Positions 14,049-20,926 of a DNA stretch of 23,458 nucleotides are shown piece by piece (positions within the stretch are counted from its first letter, which is position 1; every line of letters starts with the position of its first letter). The stretch comes from Phycisphaeraceae bacterium (GTDB taxonomy: Bacteria > Planctomycetota > Phycisphaerae > Phycisphaerales > Zrk34): the NCBI GenBank assembly GCA_028281485.1, contig JANQJT010000336.1:1-23458 (forward strand), read 5' to 3'. The position numbers and the translations under genes are program-made. The notes beneath the pieces are model-generated. The model ran no database searches. It was not told the DNA's origin and was given only the letters and a program-made list of their open reading frames with translations.

Positions 14049-15122
14049 TTACCGGCGACGGATCAGGGCCAGTCCGCCGAGCGCCAAGAGGGCGAGGCTG
14101 GCGGGTTCGGGGACGGTGGCAGGGGGTGTCTGGGGGGCTGCGCCGTTGTCGAACAGCCAGTTGAGTGTCAGGTCGGCCAGGTCGGTTGGGTTGACCAGAC
14201 CGTCGCCGTTGAAGTCGCCTTCGGCCCAGGTCTTGCCTGTGCCCAGCCAGTTGAGCGTGAGGTCGGCCAGGTCGGTGGGGTTGACCTTGCCGTCGAGGTT
14301 GGTGTCGCCGTACTCGGTGTGGAAGATGTCGCGGACGAGCGTGTCGATGTCCTGCTGATCGGTGATGCCGCCGTCGCGGTCGGTGTCGAAGAGGATGTTC
14401 TCCGCGCCGCGGTTGACACCGACCTGGGCGTAGGTCGCATCGATGTCGGCTGAGTTGAGGACGTTGCTGAAGTCGGCGTCGCCGAGCGCGACGACCACGT
14501 CGACTACGATCAATTCGTCAACAGTCGCCACCAGGTCGGGAGGCGAGTTTTTCCCGTCTTCGAAGGGCAGGTCGGTAAAGAGGGCACCGAGATTGACGGT
14601 GGGCTGAGCGAAGATGTTCTGGGCGACGGTAATGCCTTCGGTGACGTTGCCGAAGACGGTAAAGTCGCCGTCGAGCACGGAGTTGTCGCCCATGTTGATG
14701 AACCACTGGTTGGTGTATCCCGCGGCGTTCTCAGCCATGGCGATGGTGCCGAAGACGTTGGAATGGGTCGCTTCGGAGTCGTCGTTGATGGGCGCGTCTG
14801 TGGGTTGAGCGTTCCACCTGGTTTGGTCGTCCCAGAAGAACGCGCCGCCCTGGATAACATCAACGCCGGCGGTGAACACGTTCACGCTGCGATGGAAGAC
14901 GTTGCCGTCCTGCCGCGCGGAGTTGACGTAGGTGAGCATGTTGTCGTTGGCGATGGGTGTGTCGCTGAACATCTCAACGAGGAAGTCACCCATGGTGGTG
15001 TAGAACGCGAGTCGCTGAGTGGGCAGGTTCTGGGCGTGGGCCTGGCTGGGGACGGCTGCGAGGGTCAGCCCCCCTGCGAGCAACAGCGTGCAGAAGCGAA
15101 GGGACAGGGTCGACATGTTCAT
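14049..15122 (-). CDS. Secreted cyclophilin-type peptidyl-prolyl isomerase with dockerin repeats and PEP-CTERM tail (copy 2)
   Basis: A 357-residue exported paralogue of the gene at 13817-12756. The signal peptide ends near AHAQ (about residue 31). The cyclophilin domain (about 37-175) keeps the catalytic Phe-His-Arg (residues 76-78), VIQGG, GTIAMAENAAG and TNQWFINMGDNSVLDG, so it could catalyse cis-trans isomerisation of prolyl bonds outside the cytoplasm. Four dockerin-like calcium loops follow (about 215-236, 246-267, 272-294, 302-323). The end is VPEP (337-340), a hydrophobic helix and RRR, the PEP-CTERM sorting signal. Starts are possible at 15131 (TTG), 15122 and 15116; I choose ATG 15122, with GGAAGAAAG 9 bases upstream. 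There are separate terminators behind each paralogue, so they are two units rather than an operon. Confidence 0.88.
   Translation of the reverse strand: MNMSTLSLRFCTLLLAGGLTLAAVPSQAHAQNLPTQRLAFYTTMGDFLVEMFSDTPIANDNMLTYVNSARQDGNVFHRSVNVFTAGVDVIQGGAFFWDDQTRWNAQPTDAPINDDSEATHSNVFGTIAMAENAAGYTNQWFINMGDNSVLDGDFTVFGNVTEGITVAQNIFAQPTVNLGALFTDLPFEDGKNSPPDLVATVDELIVVDVVVALGDADFSNVLNSADIDATYAQVGVNRGAENILFDTDRDGGITDQQDIDTLVRDIFHTEYGDTNLDGKVNPTDLADLTLNWLGTGKTWAEGDFNGDGLVNPTDLADLTLNWLFDNGAAPQTPPATVPEPASLALLALGGLALIRRR
14161..14196 (-). repeat. Dockerin coding repeat, copy 2 gene, unit 2
   Basis: 36-base unit encoding GLVNPTDLADLTLN, at the same register as 12871-12906 in the paralogue (offset 1290). Confidence 0.85.
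14251..14286 (-). repeat. Dockerin coding repeat, copy 2 gene, unit 1
   Basis: 36-base unit encoding GKVNPTDLADLTLN, at the same register as 12961-12996 in the paralogue (offset 1290). Confidence 0.85.
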
Positions 15123-15516
15123 GGCGATCAACTTTCTTCCATTCCGAGTTACGCCCGGAGGGTCTGGGGTGGATAAAAAACGTACCTCACGGATCAGGGG
15201 GGAGCAAAAGTATATTCAACCTGGAGTTGGATATCACGATTTAAGTTGATTCAAGCCAAAAAAGCCCTCCAGTCGTTGCAATCGGTACAGACAGCACGGA
15301 TTTGCCCTTTTTAAACCGTCTGAGCGGGATAAGAGGCGATGCGCCCCCGCGATTCAGGGAGCGTGAGGGGCGATCATGGAATCCGCCGATAACGGGGCGA
15401 ATTCGAGGATTACAAGTTTACAAAATGTCTGGATCGGGTTAATGCCCCCCGCCGCTGCGCCGATACCAGTATTGCCGGATCGCTCAATGACGATCCCTTT
15501 GGAGAGGGTTAGCCAT
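15123..15516. other. Divergent intergenic region, 394 bases
   Basis: Lies between the divergent cyclophilin-like gene and the HTH-receiver gene. It is AT-richer than its surroundings (15230-15320 and 15400-15430), as expected for promoters. On the minus strand TATACT near 15210 is a -10 candidate for the cyclophilin-like gene, without a clear -35. A bulged hairpin can form from GATGCGCCCC (15339-15348 region) with GGGGCGATC (15367-15375). No gene is supported; an in-frame ATG at 15376 upstream of the regulator has no ribosome-binding site. Confidence 0.4.
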
Positions 15517-16095
15517 ATGCCACGCCAGAAAGATGTATTGACCACCGGCGAGGTGGCGAAGATCTGCAACGTTGCACCGCGGACCGTCAGCAAGTGGTTC
15601 GACTCCGGTCAGCTTCGCGGATATCGCATCCCGGGGAGCAAGGACCGCCGCATCCCGCTGAACGCGCTGGTCCGATTCATGAAGCAGCATCACATCCCGC
15701 TCGACGGGCTGCGCAGCGGTCAGACGCGCGTGTTGATCGTCGACAGCGATTCACAGGTTGTTGAGACCCTGACGAGCGTGCTCAGCGAGCAGGCGAACTA
15801 CGACGTGCGTGCGGCGGGCACGGGTTTCGCCGCGGGCGTGGAGTGCGAGAAGTTCCGTCCGCACGTGTTGCTGTTGGATGTGCACATCGCCGACGTGGAC
15901 GCGATGCAGCTTTGCAAGGCCATCAAGGACAACGCCGACCTTCAGCTGACGCAGGTGATCGCGATGAGCAACAAGCTCACCGACGGCCAGGCGCACCAGT
16001 TGCAGAGCAAGGGCTTCGATTCGTTCCTCCGCAAGCCGTTCAATGTCCGCCAGGTCATCGAGCAGGTGGAGGACGCGGTGGCGCTGGTGTATTAA
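15517..16095 (+). CDS. Excisionase/MerR-type HTH plus receiver-domain regulator
   Basis: A 192-residue two-domain protein in the reverse of the usual response-regulator order. Residues 6-58 are a MerR/excisionase-type winged HTH: LTTGEVAKICNV as helix-turn-helix, then RTVSKWFDSGQLRGYRIPGS with the wing and KDRRIP. Residues 70-190 are a CheY-like receiver domain with all key residues: acidic pair D76 and D78, phosphorylation site D121 (VLLLD), S151 and K173 (FLRKPF). It should therefore accept phosphate from a histidine kinase and control DNA binding by the N-terminal domain; no kinase is nearby (orphan). The start at 15517 has a good Shine-Dalgarno (GGAGAGG, 9 bases upstream) and starts the HTH; the longer frame from 15376 is not supported. 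The architecture is common in planctomycetes, as far as I know. Confidence 0.92.
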   Translation: MPRQKDVLTTGEVAKICNVAPRTVSKWFDSGQLRGYRIPGSKDRRIPLNALVRFMKQHHIPLDGLRSGQTRVLIVDSDSQVVETLTSVLSEQANYDVRAAGTGFAAGVECEKFRPHVLLLDVHIADVDAMQLCKAIKDNADLQLTQVIAMSNKLTDGQAHQLQSKGFDSFLRKPFNVRQVIEQVEDAVALVY

Positions 16096-16230
16096 AGCCG
16101 GCGTCTGAAAACAGAAGATCACCCCATCGCGAGGTGGGAAGGCCGAACCAGGGAAGGTCAGGCCGGGCGCATGCGAAGGACCGCATCCAGGGACGCATGA
16201 GGCTGGCCAACCCTGAACGCGTCAAAAAAC
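16096..16230 (+). ncRNA. Structured RNA segment / possible attenuator downstream of the HTH-receiver gene
   Basis: A 135-base segment between a stop codon and a strong terminator that folds by eye into a long hairpin: CAGGG (16149-16153) with CCCTG (16211-16215), a symmetric AA/AA internal loop, GGTCAG (16156-16161) with CTGGCC (16203-16208), and CATGCG (16170-16175) with CGCATG (16194-16199). A small hairpin CACC/GGTG precedes it (16120-16135). CGCAT occurs twice (16182 and 16194) and CCAGGGA twice (16148 and 16187), with a third CAGGGA in the terminator arm (16230), so alternative pairings exist. It matches none of the RNA classes I can recall (SRP, RNase P, tmRNA, c-di-GMP, cobalamin, TPP). 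It may be a 3' UTR, a small RNA or a riboswitch-like leader. Confidence 0.45.
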
Positions 16231-16269
16231 AGGGATCACACGGTTGAAGCCGTCGTGATCCCTTTTTTT
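16231..16269 (+). terminator. Strong intrinsic terminator after the HTH-receiver gene and structured segment
   Basis: Stem AGGGATCAC (16231-16239) with GTGATCCCT (16255-16263), extended inward by CGG/CCG, followed by seven T (16263-16269). Its 5' arm begins with the CAGGG element that could instead pair with CCCTG at 16211-16215. Confidence 0.93.
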
Positions 16270-16467
16270 ATGTCAAAAAGGCGGATCTGCCGATTTTCGG
16301 TTTATTGGGCCGTTTCAACCAAAATCTGGACTTCATTGTCTGTTTGTATCCTTCCGGATATTCTATCCGCCCCAGAACCTGGGTCTTTCAAGATAACCGG
16401 GCGTGTCACGACCTGCGTGGTGTGACCCCGCCCCTAACGAATCGCAGTGGTTAGGAGACACACCACC
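16270..16467 (+). other. Leader and promoter region of hppA
   Basis: Together with the structured segment before it this is a gene-free stretch of 372 bases (16096-16467). It contains the hppA promoter (16336-16364), a possible leader hairpin GTCAC (16405-16409) with GTGAC (16422-16426), and the Shine-Dalgarno TTAGGAG (16451-16457) 10 bases before the ATG. No further gene seen. Confidence 0.6.
16336..16364 (+). promoter_or_regulatory. Promoter of hppA
   Basis: -35 TTGTCT (16336-16341), 17-base spacer, -10 TATTCT (16359-16364). It lies beyond the terminator at 16231-16269 and gives a leader of nearly 100 bases before the ATG at 16468. Confidence 0.7.
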
Positions 16468-18936
16468 ATGCAAGCGTTCAAGATGACTGGTCGGGTCTTA
16501 GCTTCTCTTGCGGCTGTCGCCGGCAGCGCCGGCCTCGCACTGGCGCAGGATCCATCCGAGGTAAACGAGACACTCAACGAAGCGCAGCAGCAGGTCGCGG
16601 CCGCGGCCGAGGCCGGCATCCCGGCGTTGTGGTTCCTGGCGCCGGTCGGTGCGGTGCTCGCGCTGATCACGGCGTTCATGTTCTACCGCTCGGTGGTCAG
16701 CCACTCCGAGGGCACGGATGAGATGATCCGCATCGCCCAGGCCGTGCGCGAGGGCGCTTACGCGTATCTCGGTCGCCAGGCCAAGGTGGTGTACGCGGTG
16801 GTCGCGGCGCTGGCGGTGGTGCTGCTGATGATGGCGTTCGGCGGGATGCAGGCGAAGCTGACGGCGCTGGGTGTGCCGGTCGCTTCGGTGCTCAGCGGCA
16901 TCTGCGGTTACCTGGGCATGAAGACGGCGACCAACGCGTCGGCCCGTACGGCCAACGCCTGCAAGGAATCCTTGAACGCGGGCCTGAAGGTCGCGTTCCG
17001 CGCGGGTGCCGTGATGGGCCTGTGCGTGACGGGTCTGGCGCTGCTGGACATCTCCGTCTGGTTCATCGTGCTCAACGCGATCGGTGAGTTCACGCTGGTC
17101 GAGCTGACGACGGTGACGCTGAGCTTCGCGATGGGTGCGTCGCTTCAGGCGCTGTTCGCGCGTGTGGGCGGCGGCATCTACACCAAGGCCGCGGACGTGG
17201 GTGCGGACCTTGTGGGTAAGGTCGAAGCGGGCATCCCCGAAGACGACGCCCGCAACCCCGCGACGATCGCGGACAACGTGGGCGACAACGTCGGCGACGT
17301 GGCCGGCATGGGCGCCGACCTTTACGAGTCCTACTACGGTTCGATCCTCGCGTCGGCGGCGCTGGCCGCGGCCGCGGCGTACGGCCTGGACCTGGCGCAG
17401 GGCGGTATGAACCTGGTCGCGGCGCCGGCGGCGCTGGCGGGCCTGGGCATCCTCTGTGCCATCGTCGCGGTGTTCACCGTGAAGACCAAAGAGAACGCGA
17501 CGATGAAGCAGCTGCTTCACGCGCTGCACGGCGGCGTGTACCTCGCCAGTGTGCTATTCATCATCTGCGCCGGCGGCTTGCTGTACCTGCTGCTGAAAGA
17601 CATCAACGTCGGCCTGCCCGAAGACGCGACACAGGTGTGCTGGTGGGGTCTTTGGATCTCGATCGCCGCGGGCCTGATCGCGGGCCTGGTGATCGCCTAC
17701 GGCACCGAGTACTACACCTCTTACGAGCACGCCCCGACGCAGCGCATCAGCAAGCAGGCCGAGACCGGCCCGGCGACGGTGATCATCTCCGGTATCGCCG
17801 AGGGCATGATCTCGACGTGGATCCCGCTGATCACGACGGTCGTGGCGATCCTCGTGGCGTTTGTCGCCGCGGGTGGTGGCGACAACTTCCTGCTGGGCGT
17901 GTTCGGTGTGGGCGTGGCCGCGGTCGGCATGCTCTCGACGCTGGCGATCACGCTGGCGACCGACGCGTACGGCCCGATCGCCGACAACGCCGGCGGCAAC
18001 GCCGAGATGACCCACCAGGACCCGTCGGTCCGTGAGAAGACCGACATGCTCGATTCGCTGGGCAACACGACCGCGGCGACGGGCAAGGGCTTCGCCATCG
18101 GCTCGGCGGCGCTGACCGCGCTGGCCCTGCTGGCGGCCTACATCATCACCGTCAAGGTACAGCTCGGCGACCTGGTCTCGAACGCCCCCGAATCGGCCAG
18201 CGCCGTCAAGTGGACCGAGATGTTCGGTAACGCGTCGGTTACCGATGCCTCGGTGCCGGACCTGCTGGAGTTCTACAACGTGACCCTCGTCAACCCACAG
18301 GTCCTCGGCGGCCTGTTCATCGGCGTGATGCTGGTGATGGTGTTCTGTGCGATGACGATGAACGCGGTGGGTCGCGCGGCGTTCGCGATGATGGGTGAGT
18401 GCCGTCGTCAGTTCGGCATCATGAAGGCGGCGTTCAAGAAGAGCGGCATGACCGACGAACAGATCGGCGACCCGCTGGCCTGGCCTTACGAGGTCGAGGC
18501 TGAGGGCAAGACGTTCCCGGACTACGCGGCGTGCGTGTCGATCTCGACCGGCGGCGCGCTCAAGGAGATGGTGGTCCCGTCACTGATGGCGGTGATCGTG
18601 CCGATCCTGGTGGGCCTGATCCTGGGCGTGCCGGGCGTGATGGGCATGTTGGCCGGTGCGCTGGTGTGCGGCTTCGCGGTGGCGATCTTCATGGCCAACG
18701 CCGGCGGCGCGTGGGACAACGCCAAGAAGTGGATCGAGGCCGGCGCCCTGGGCGGCAAGGGCTCGGAGAACCACAAGGCGACCGTCGTGGGCGACACCGT
18801 AGGCGACCCGTTCAAGGACACCTCGGGTCCGTCGCTGAACATCCTGATCAAGCTGATCTCGATCGTGTCGGTCGTGTTCGCGGGCGTGGCGGTGAAGTTC
18901 GGCTCGCAGATCGCGTCGATGATCGGCCTGGGCTGA
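16468..18936 (+). CDS. hppA: Membrane-bound ion-pumping pyrophosphatase, K+-dependent type
   Basis: Hydrolyses pyrophosphate and pumps H+ or Na+ across the membrane. The 822-residue protein has about 16 transmembrane helices. The substrate site motif DNVGDNVGDVAGMGADLYE begins at residue 269, the second Asp-rich motif is NAGGAWDNAKKW, and GDTVGDPFKDTSGP begins at residue 775. The K+ determinant is present: NTTAATGKG has Ala (A536) and Gly (G539), where K+-independent enzymes have Lys and Thr. Whether it pumps H+ or Na+ cannot be read safely by eye. The N-terminus is unusual: a signal-peptide-like segment (residues 1-27, ending ALAQ) and a Gln/Ala-rich helix precede the first core helix. The start at 16468 is set by TTAGGAG 10 bases upstream; a GTG at 16447 is less likely. 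Monocistronic, with its own promoter and terminator. Confidence 0.97.
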   Translation: MQAFKMTGRVLASLAAVAGSAGLALAQDPSEVNETLNEAQQQVAAAAEAGIPALWFLAPVGAVLALITAFMFYRSVVSHSEGTDEMIRIAQAVREGAYAYLGRQAKVVYAVVAALAVVLLMMAFGGMQAKLTALGVPVASVLSGICGYLGMKTATNASARTANACKESLNAGLKVAFRAGAVMGLCVTGLALLDISVWFIVLNAIGEFTLVELTTVTLSFAMGASLQALFARVGGGIYTKAADVGADLVGKVEAGIPEDDARNPATIADNVGDNVGDVAGMGADLYESYYGSILASAALAAAAAYGLDLAQGGMNLVAAPAALAGLGILCAIVAVFTVKTKENATMKQLLHALHGGVYLASVLFIICAGGLLYLLLKDINVGLPEDATQVCWWGLWISIAAGLIAGLVIAYGTEYYTSYEHAPTQRISKQAETGPATVIISGIAEGMISTWIPLITTVVAILVAFVAAGGGDNFLLGVFGVGVAAVGMLSTLAITLATDAYGPIADNAGGNAEMTHQDPSVREKTDMLDSLGNTTAATGKGFAIGSAALTALALLAAYIITVKVQLGDLVSNAPESASAVKWTEMFGNASVTDASVPDLLEFYNVTLVNPQVLGGLFIGVMLVMVFCAMTMNAVGRAAFAMMGECRRQFGIMKAAFKKSGMTDEQIGDPLAWPYEVEAEGKTFPDYAACVSISTGGALKEMVVPSLMAVIVPILVGLILGVPGVMGMLAGALVCGFAVAIFMANAGGAWDNAKKWIEAGALGGKGSENHKATVVGDTVGDPFKDTSGPSLNILIKLISIVSVVFAGVAVKFGSQIASMIGLG

Positions 18937-18983
18937 TCGGATCGGCCGATAAAACGGCCGAAGAATCTGTGCCAATGACTGTG

Positions 18984-19017
18984 ACGGGCGGCCCGACTGG
19001 GTCGCCCGTATTTTTTT
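18984..19017 (+). terminator. Intrinsic terminator of hppA
   Basis: Stem ACGGGCG/CGCCCGT (18984-18990 with 19003-19009), extended inward by CCC/GGG across one mismatch, followed by seven T (19011-19017). Confidence 0.92.
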
Positions 19018-19134
19018 GTGCGCTCGCGATTCATATCTCGCCCGTGCGGCACGACCTATTGAAGTGTTTATCGGTCCTGTAAATCTCTTCGAGGACGTGT
19101 TAACCCCCTTACCCGGTGAGTCGATACAGTTCAT

Positions 19135-19593
19135 ATGGACCACGCATCCGTCAACACACCGGTGACCGAAACCCGCGCGGGACACGACGCGTCCGAGCAG
19201 GCCAGCGACAAGCGGAAGTTCGGCCGCGTCAAGACCGAGTACCTCGAGTGTATCCACGCCGGCAAGGTGTACGGCACGGTCGTGGACCTGTCGTCGCACG
19301 GCGCCCGCATGTACCGCAAGGGCCCGATGCAGCTGAAGGACAACGCGTTCGCGCACTTCACGCTGCGTTGGCAGGACATCGAGGTGCCGATCCAGGTGCA
19401 GGTGGCGTGGCTTCGCAAGACGGGCTGGCGGCGATTCCTCTACGGGTTGAAGTTCATCAACCTGAACGATTCGCAGAAGACCGCCCTGGCGCAGCTTGCG
19501 CAGGCGGCGAGCAACTCGGTGTTCCTGGCCAGTCAGAACTTCGAGCCGCAACGGCACGGCCCGCAGTCGCCGTCGGTGTTCCGATCGCTGTAA
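19135..19593 (+). CDS. PilZ-domain c-di-GMP-binding protein
   Basis: A 152-residue cytoplasmic protein with one PilZ domain (about residues 26-120) that binds cyclic di-GMP and passes the signal to a partner. Both ligand motifs are intact: RxxxR at R27-K-F-G-R31 and DxSxxG at D51-L-S-S-H-G56. GLKFINL is the usual last strand. The first 24 residues are polar and probably disordered; the last 30 are Ala/Gln/Ser-rich with no motif. The start at 19135 has no Shine-Dalgarno; a GATACA box (19123-19128) ends 6 bases before it, suggesting a leaderless transcript. An in-frame GTG nine codons later is an alternative. It stands alone, with hppA's terminator before and its own terminator after; no diguanylate cyclase is in the window. 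Confidence 0.9.
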   Translation: MDHASVNTPVTETRAGHDASEQASDKRKFGRVKTEYLECIHAGKVYGTVVDLSSHGARMYRKGPMQLKDNAFAHFTLRWQDIEVPIQVQVAWLRKTGWRRFLYGLKFINLNDSQKTALAQLAQAASNSVFLASQNFEPQRHGPQSPSVFRSL

Positions 19594-19618
19594 TCGCAGA
19601 TACAAACACGCACACGAG

Positions 19619-19643
19619 ACACCCGCTTGGTCGGGTGTTTTTT
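19619..19643 (+). terminator. Intrinsic terminator of the PilZ gene
   Basis: Stem ACACCCG/CGGGTGT (19619-19625 with 19632-19638) followed by a run of T to 19643. It overlaps the last two bases of the convergent lipoprotein gene. There is no T-run on the opposite strand, so it works in one direction only. Confidence 0.9.
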
Positions 19644-20823
19644 ATTGCGTGCGCAGCTCGCGTACCAGGGCCGGATCGACACCGCGGAACTCGAAGTCGA
19701 TCAGTTCCTTGGCGGTGAGTGGGTCGTAGCGCTCGTCCGCCATGGCCGCGGCGTACTGCGGGGTGACGCCGCGGAACTTCAGGTTGATCAGGTCGTCGGC
19801 GTCGAACGCGTAGCCGGCCTGACGATAGCCGCGTGCGAACGCGACGGTCACGCCACGGAACTTGAGGTTGATCAAGTCCTTGGTAGAGAAGTGGTAGCCG
19901 GCGTCGTGCATGCCGGTGACGTAGGTCGGGGAGACCCCGCGGAACTTGAGTTTGACCAGTTCGTCGGCGGTGTAGCGTGGGTGACCGGGCATGACCATGT
20001 CTCGGGCGAACGCCGCGGTGACGCCGCGAAACTTGAGTTTGATCAGTTCGTCGGTGTTGAAGCGGTAGCCGGCTTCACGCAGGCCGCGGATGAACTCGGG
20101 TTTCACACCGCGGAAGTGCAGTTTCGTGATCTCGTCGGCGGTAAACGTCGGCAACGGGGGCAGGGTTTCGGTGTCCTCGTGGTGGACGACCGGGGTCGGT
20201 GCGGGTTGGGGCAGGCGTCGCATGGCGTGGACGTAGTCGGCGGGGATGCGCCTTTGCGCGAGTTCGACCGCCGTCTGCCAACTGATGCGGTGGCCGTGGG
20301 CCGACAAAGCATCGAGATACTCCGGATCGGTTTGGTGGAAGATCAGGGCCAAGACGTGTTGTGTCTGAAGCGGGCCGTCAAAGCGATGGGCGTAGGCGTC
20401 GAACAGGTCACGATTGGGGATGACGAGGCAGGGCCCCTGGTAGAGGTCGCCATCGGGACCGAGGCGCAGCTCGATGCGGCCGGCGGGCTGGGCGAAGACC
20501 AGCTTGTCTTCGTGCCGCTGCCAGTCTTCGAAACGCACGTTGGTCGAGTACCACCGCGACCCGGTCTCGCCCGCGTACACCACGCGGAGGGTGAACGCGT
20601 GGGGTTCGATGCGCAGGGCGCCGGCGACAGGCAGCGCCTCGTCGGATGTCCAGGTTGCCGGGTGGTCAGCCAGCGGGTCGCTGCCGACCGGCTCCTGCAA
20701 GACGACCTTGACCTCATCGGTTCCGATTCGCGTTGAGACCTCGTCGAGACCCAGGTCCACCGAACAGCCCATTGCGATCGTCGTCAGCGTGAGAACCAGC
20801 AGCCCCGTTGTCCATCGTTTCAT
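19642..20823 (-). CDS. Lipoprotein with about six tandem 28-residue repeats
   Basis: A 393-residue predicted lipoprotein: signal core LLVLTLTTIAMG and lipobox AMGC (Cys20), followed by Ser-Val. Residues 21-226 are a unique N-terminal region. From residue 227 to the end come about six tandem repeats of 28-29 residues with the approximate pattern (F/Y)-x-A-D-E-L-I-x-L-K-F-R-G-V-T, then an aromatic/Ala-rich helix ending A-G-Y. Each looks like two short helices, so the array may form a solenoid. A diverged earlier pair may lie at about 165-215. Similar LxxxGVTPEF-type repeats occur in M56/BlaR1-like and anti-sigma-factor-associated proteins, where their role is unclear. The start at 20823 has AAAGGGG 8 bases upstream. 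It follows mscS by about 100 bases, with its own promoter. Confidence 0.85.
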   Translation of the reverse strand: MKRWTTGLLVLTLTTIAMGCSVDLGLDEVSTRIGTDEVKVVLQEPVGSDPLADHPATWTSDEALPVAGALRIEPHAFTLRVVYAGETGSRWYSTNVRFEDWQRHEDKLVFAQPAGRIELRLGPDGDLYQGPCLVIPNRDLFDAYAHRFDGPLQTQHVLALIFHQTDPEYLDALSAHGHRISWQTAVELAQRRIPADYVHAMRRLPQPAPTPVVHHEDTETLPPLPTFTADEITKLHFRGVKPEFIRGLREAGYRFNTDELIKLKFRGVTAAFARDMVMPGHPRYTADELVKLKFRGVSPTYVTGMHDAGYHFSTKDLINLKFRGVTVAFARGYRQAGYAFDADDLINLKFRGVTPQYAAAMADERYDPLTAKELIDFEFRGVDPALVRELRTQ

Positions 20824-20859
20824 CGTGATGCCCCTTTGAAAGCGGTGCGGCTCCAGCCT

Positions 20860-20889
20860 ATTAGACGACAACCGGCGTCGCTGTTGCAA
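20860..20889 (-). promoter_or_regulatory. Promoter of the repeat lipoprotein gene
   Basis: Minus-strand -35 TTGCAA (20889-20884), 18-base spacer, -10 TCTAAT (20865-20860), 37 bases before the ATG at 20823. Confidence 0.6.
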
Positions 20890-20926
20890 GTAATTGCAGA
20901 AAATGCAGAGGGAAGGGGTGTGCGTG

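Noticed and set aside
12871..14286. Regularly spaced repeats as a CRISPR array
   Set aside because: The 36-base repeats fall inside two genes in the same reading frame and encode dockerin loops, and the sequence between units is also coding and conserved.
15376..15516. N-terminal extension of the HTH-receiver regulator from an ATG at 15376
   Set aside because: The 47 extra residues have no HTH similarity and no Shine-Dalgarno, while GGAGAGG precedes the ATG at 15517.
16096..16230. Structured segment as SRP RNA, RNase P RNA or a c-di-GMP riboswitch
   Set aside because: GGTCAGGCC superficially recalls SRP RNA, but the GGAAGG/AGCAG asymmetric loop is absent; the RNase P core motifs and GEMM conserved bases are also missing.
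19700..20150. Regular 84-87-base repeats as a non-coding repeat array
   Set aside because: They are the coding repeats of the lipoprotein, with protein-level conservation and in-frame length variation.
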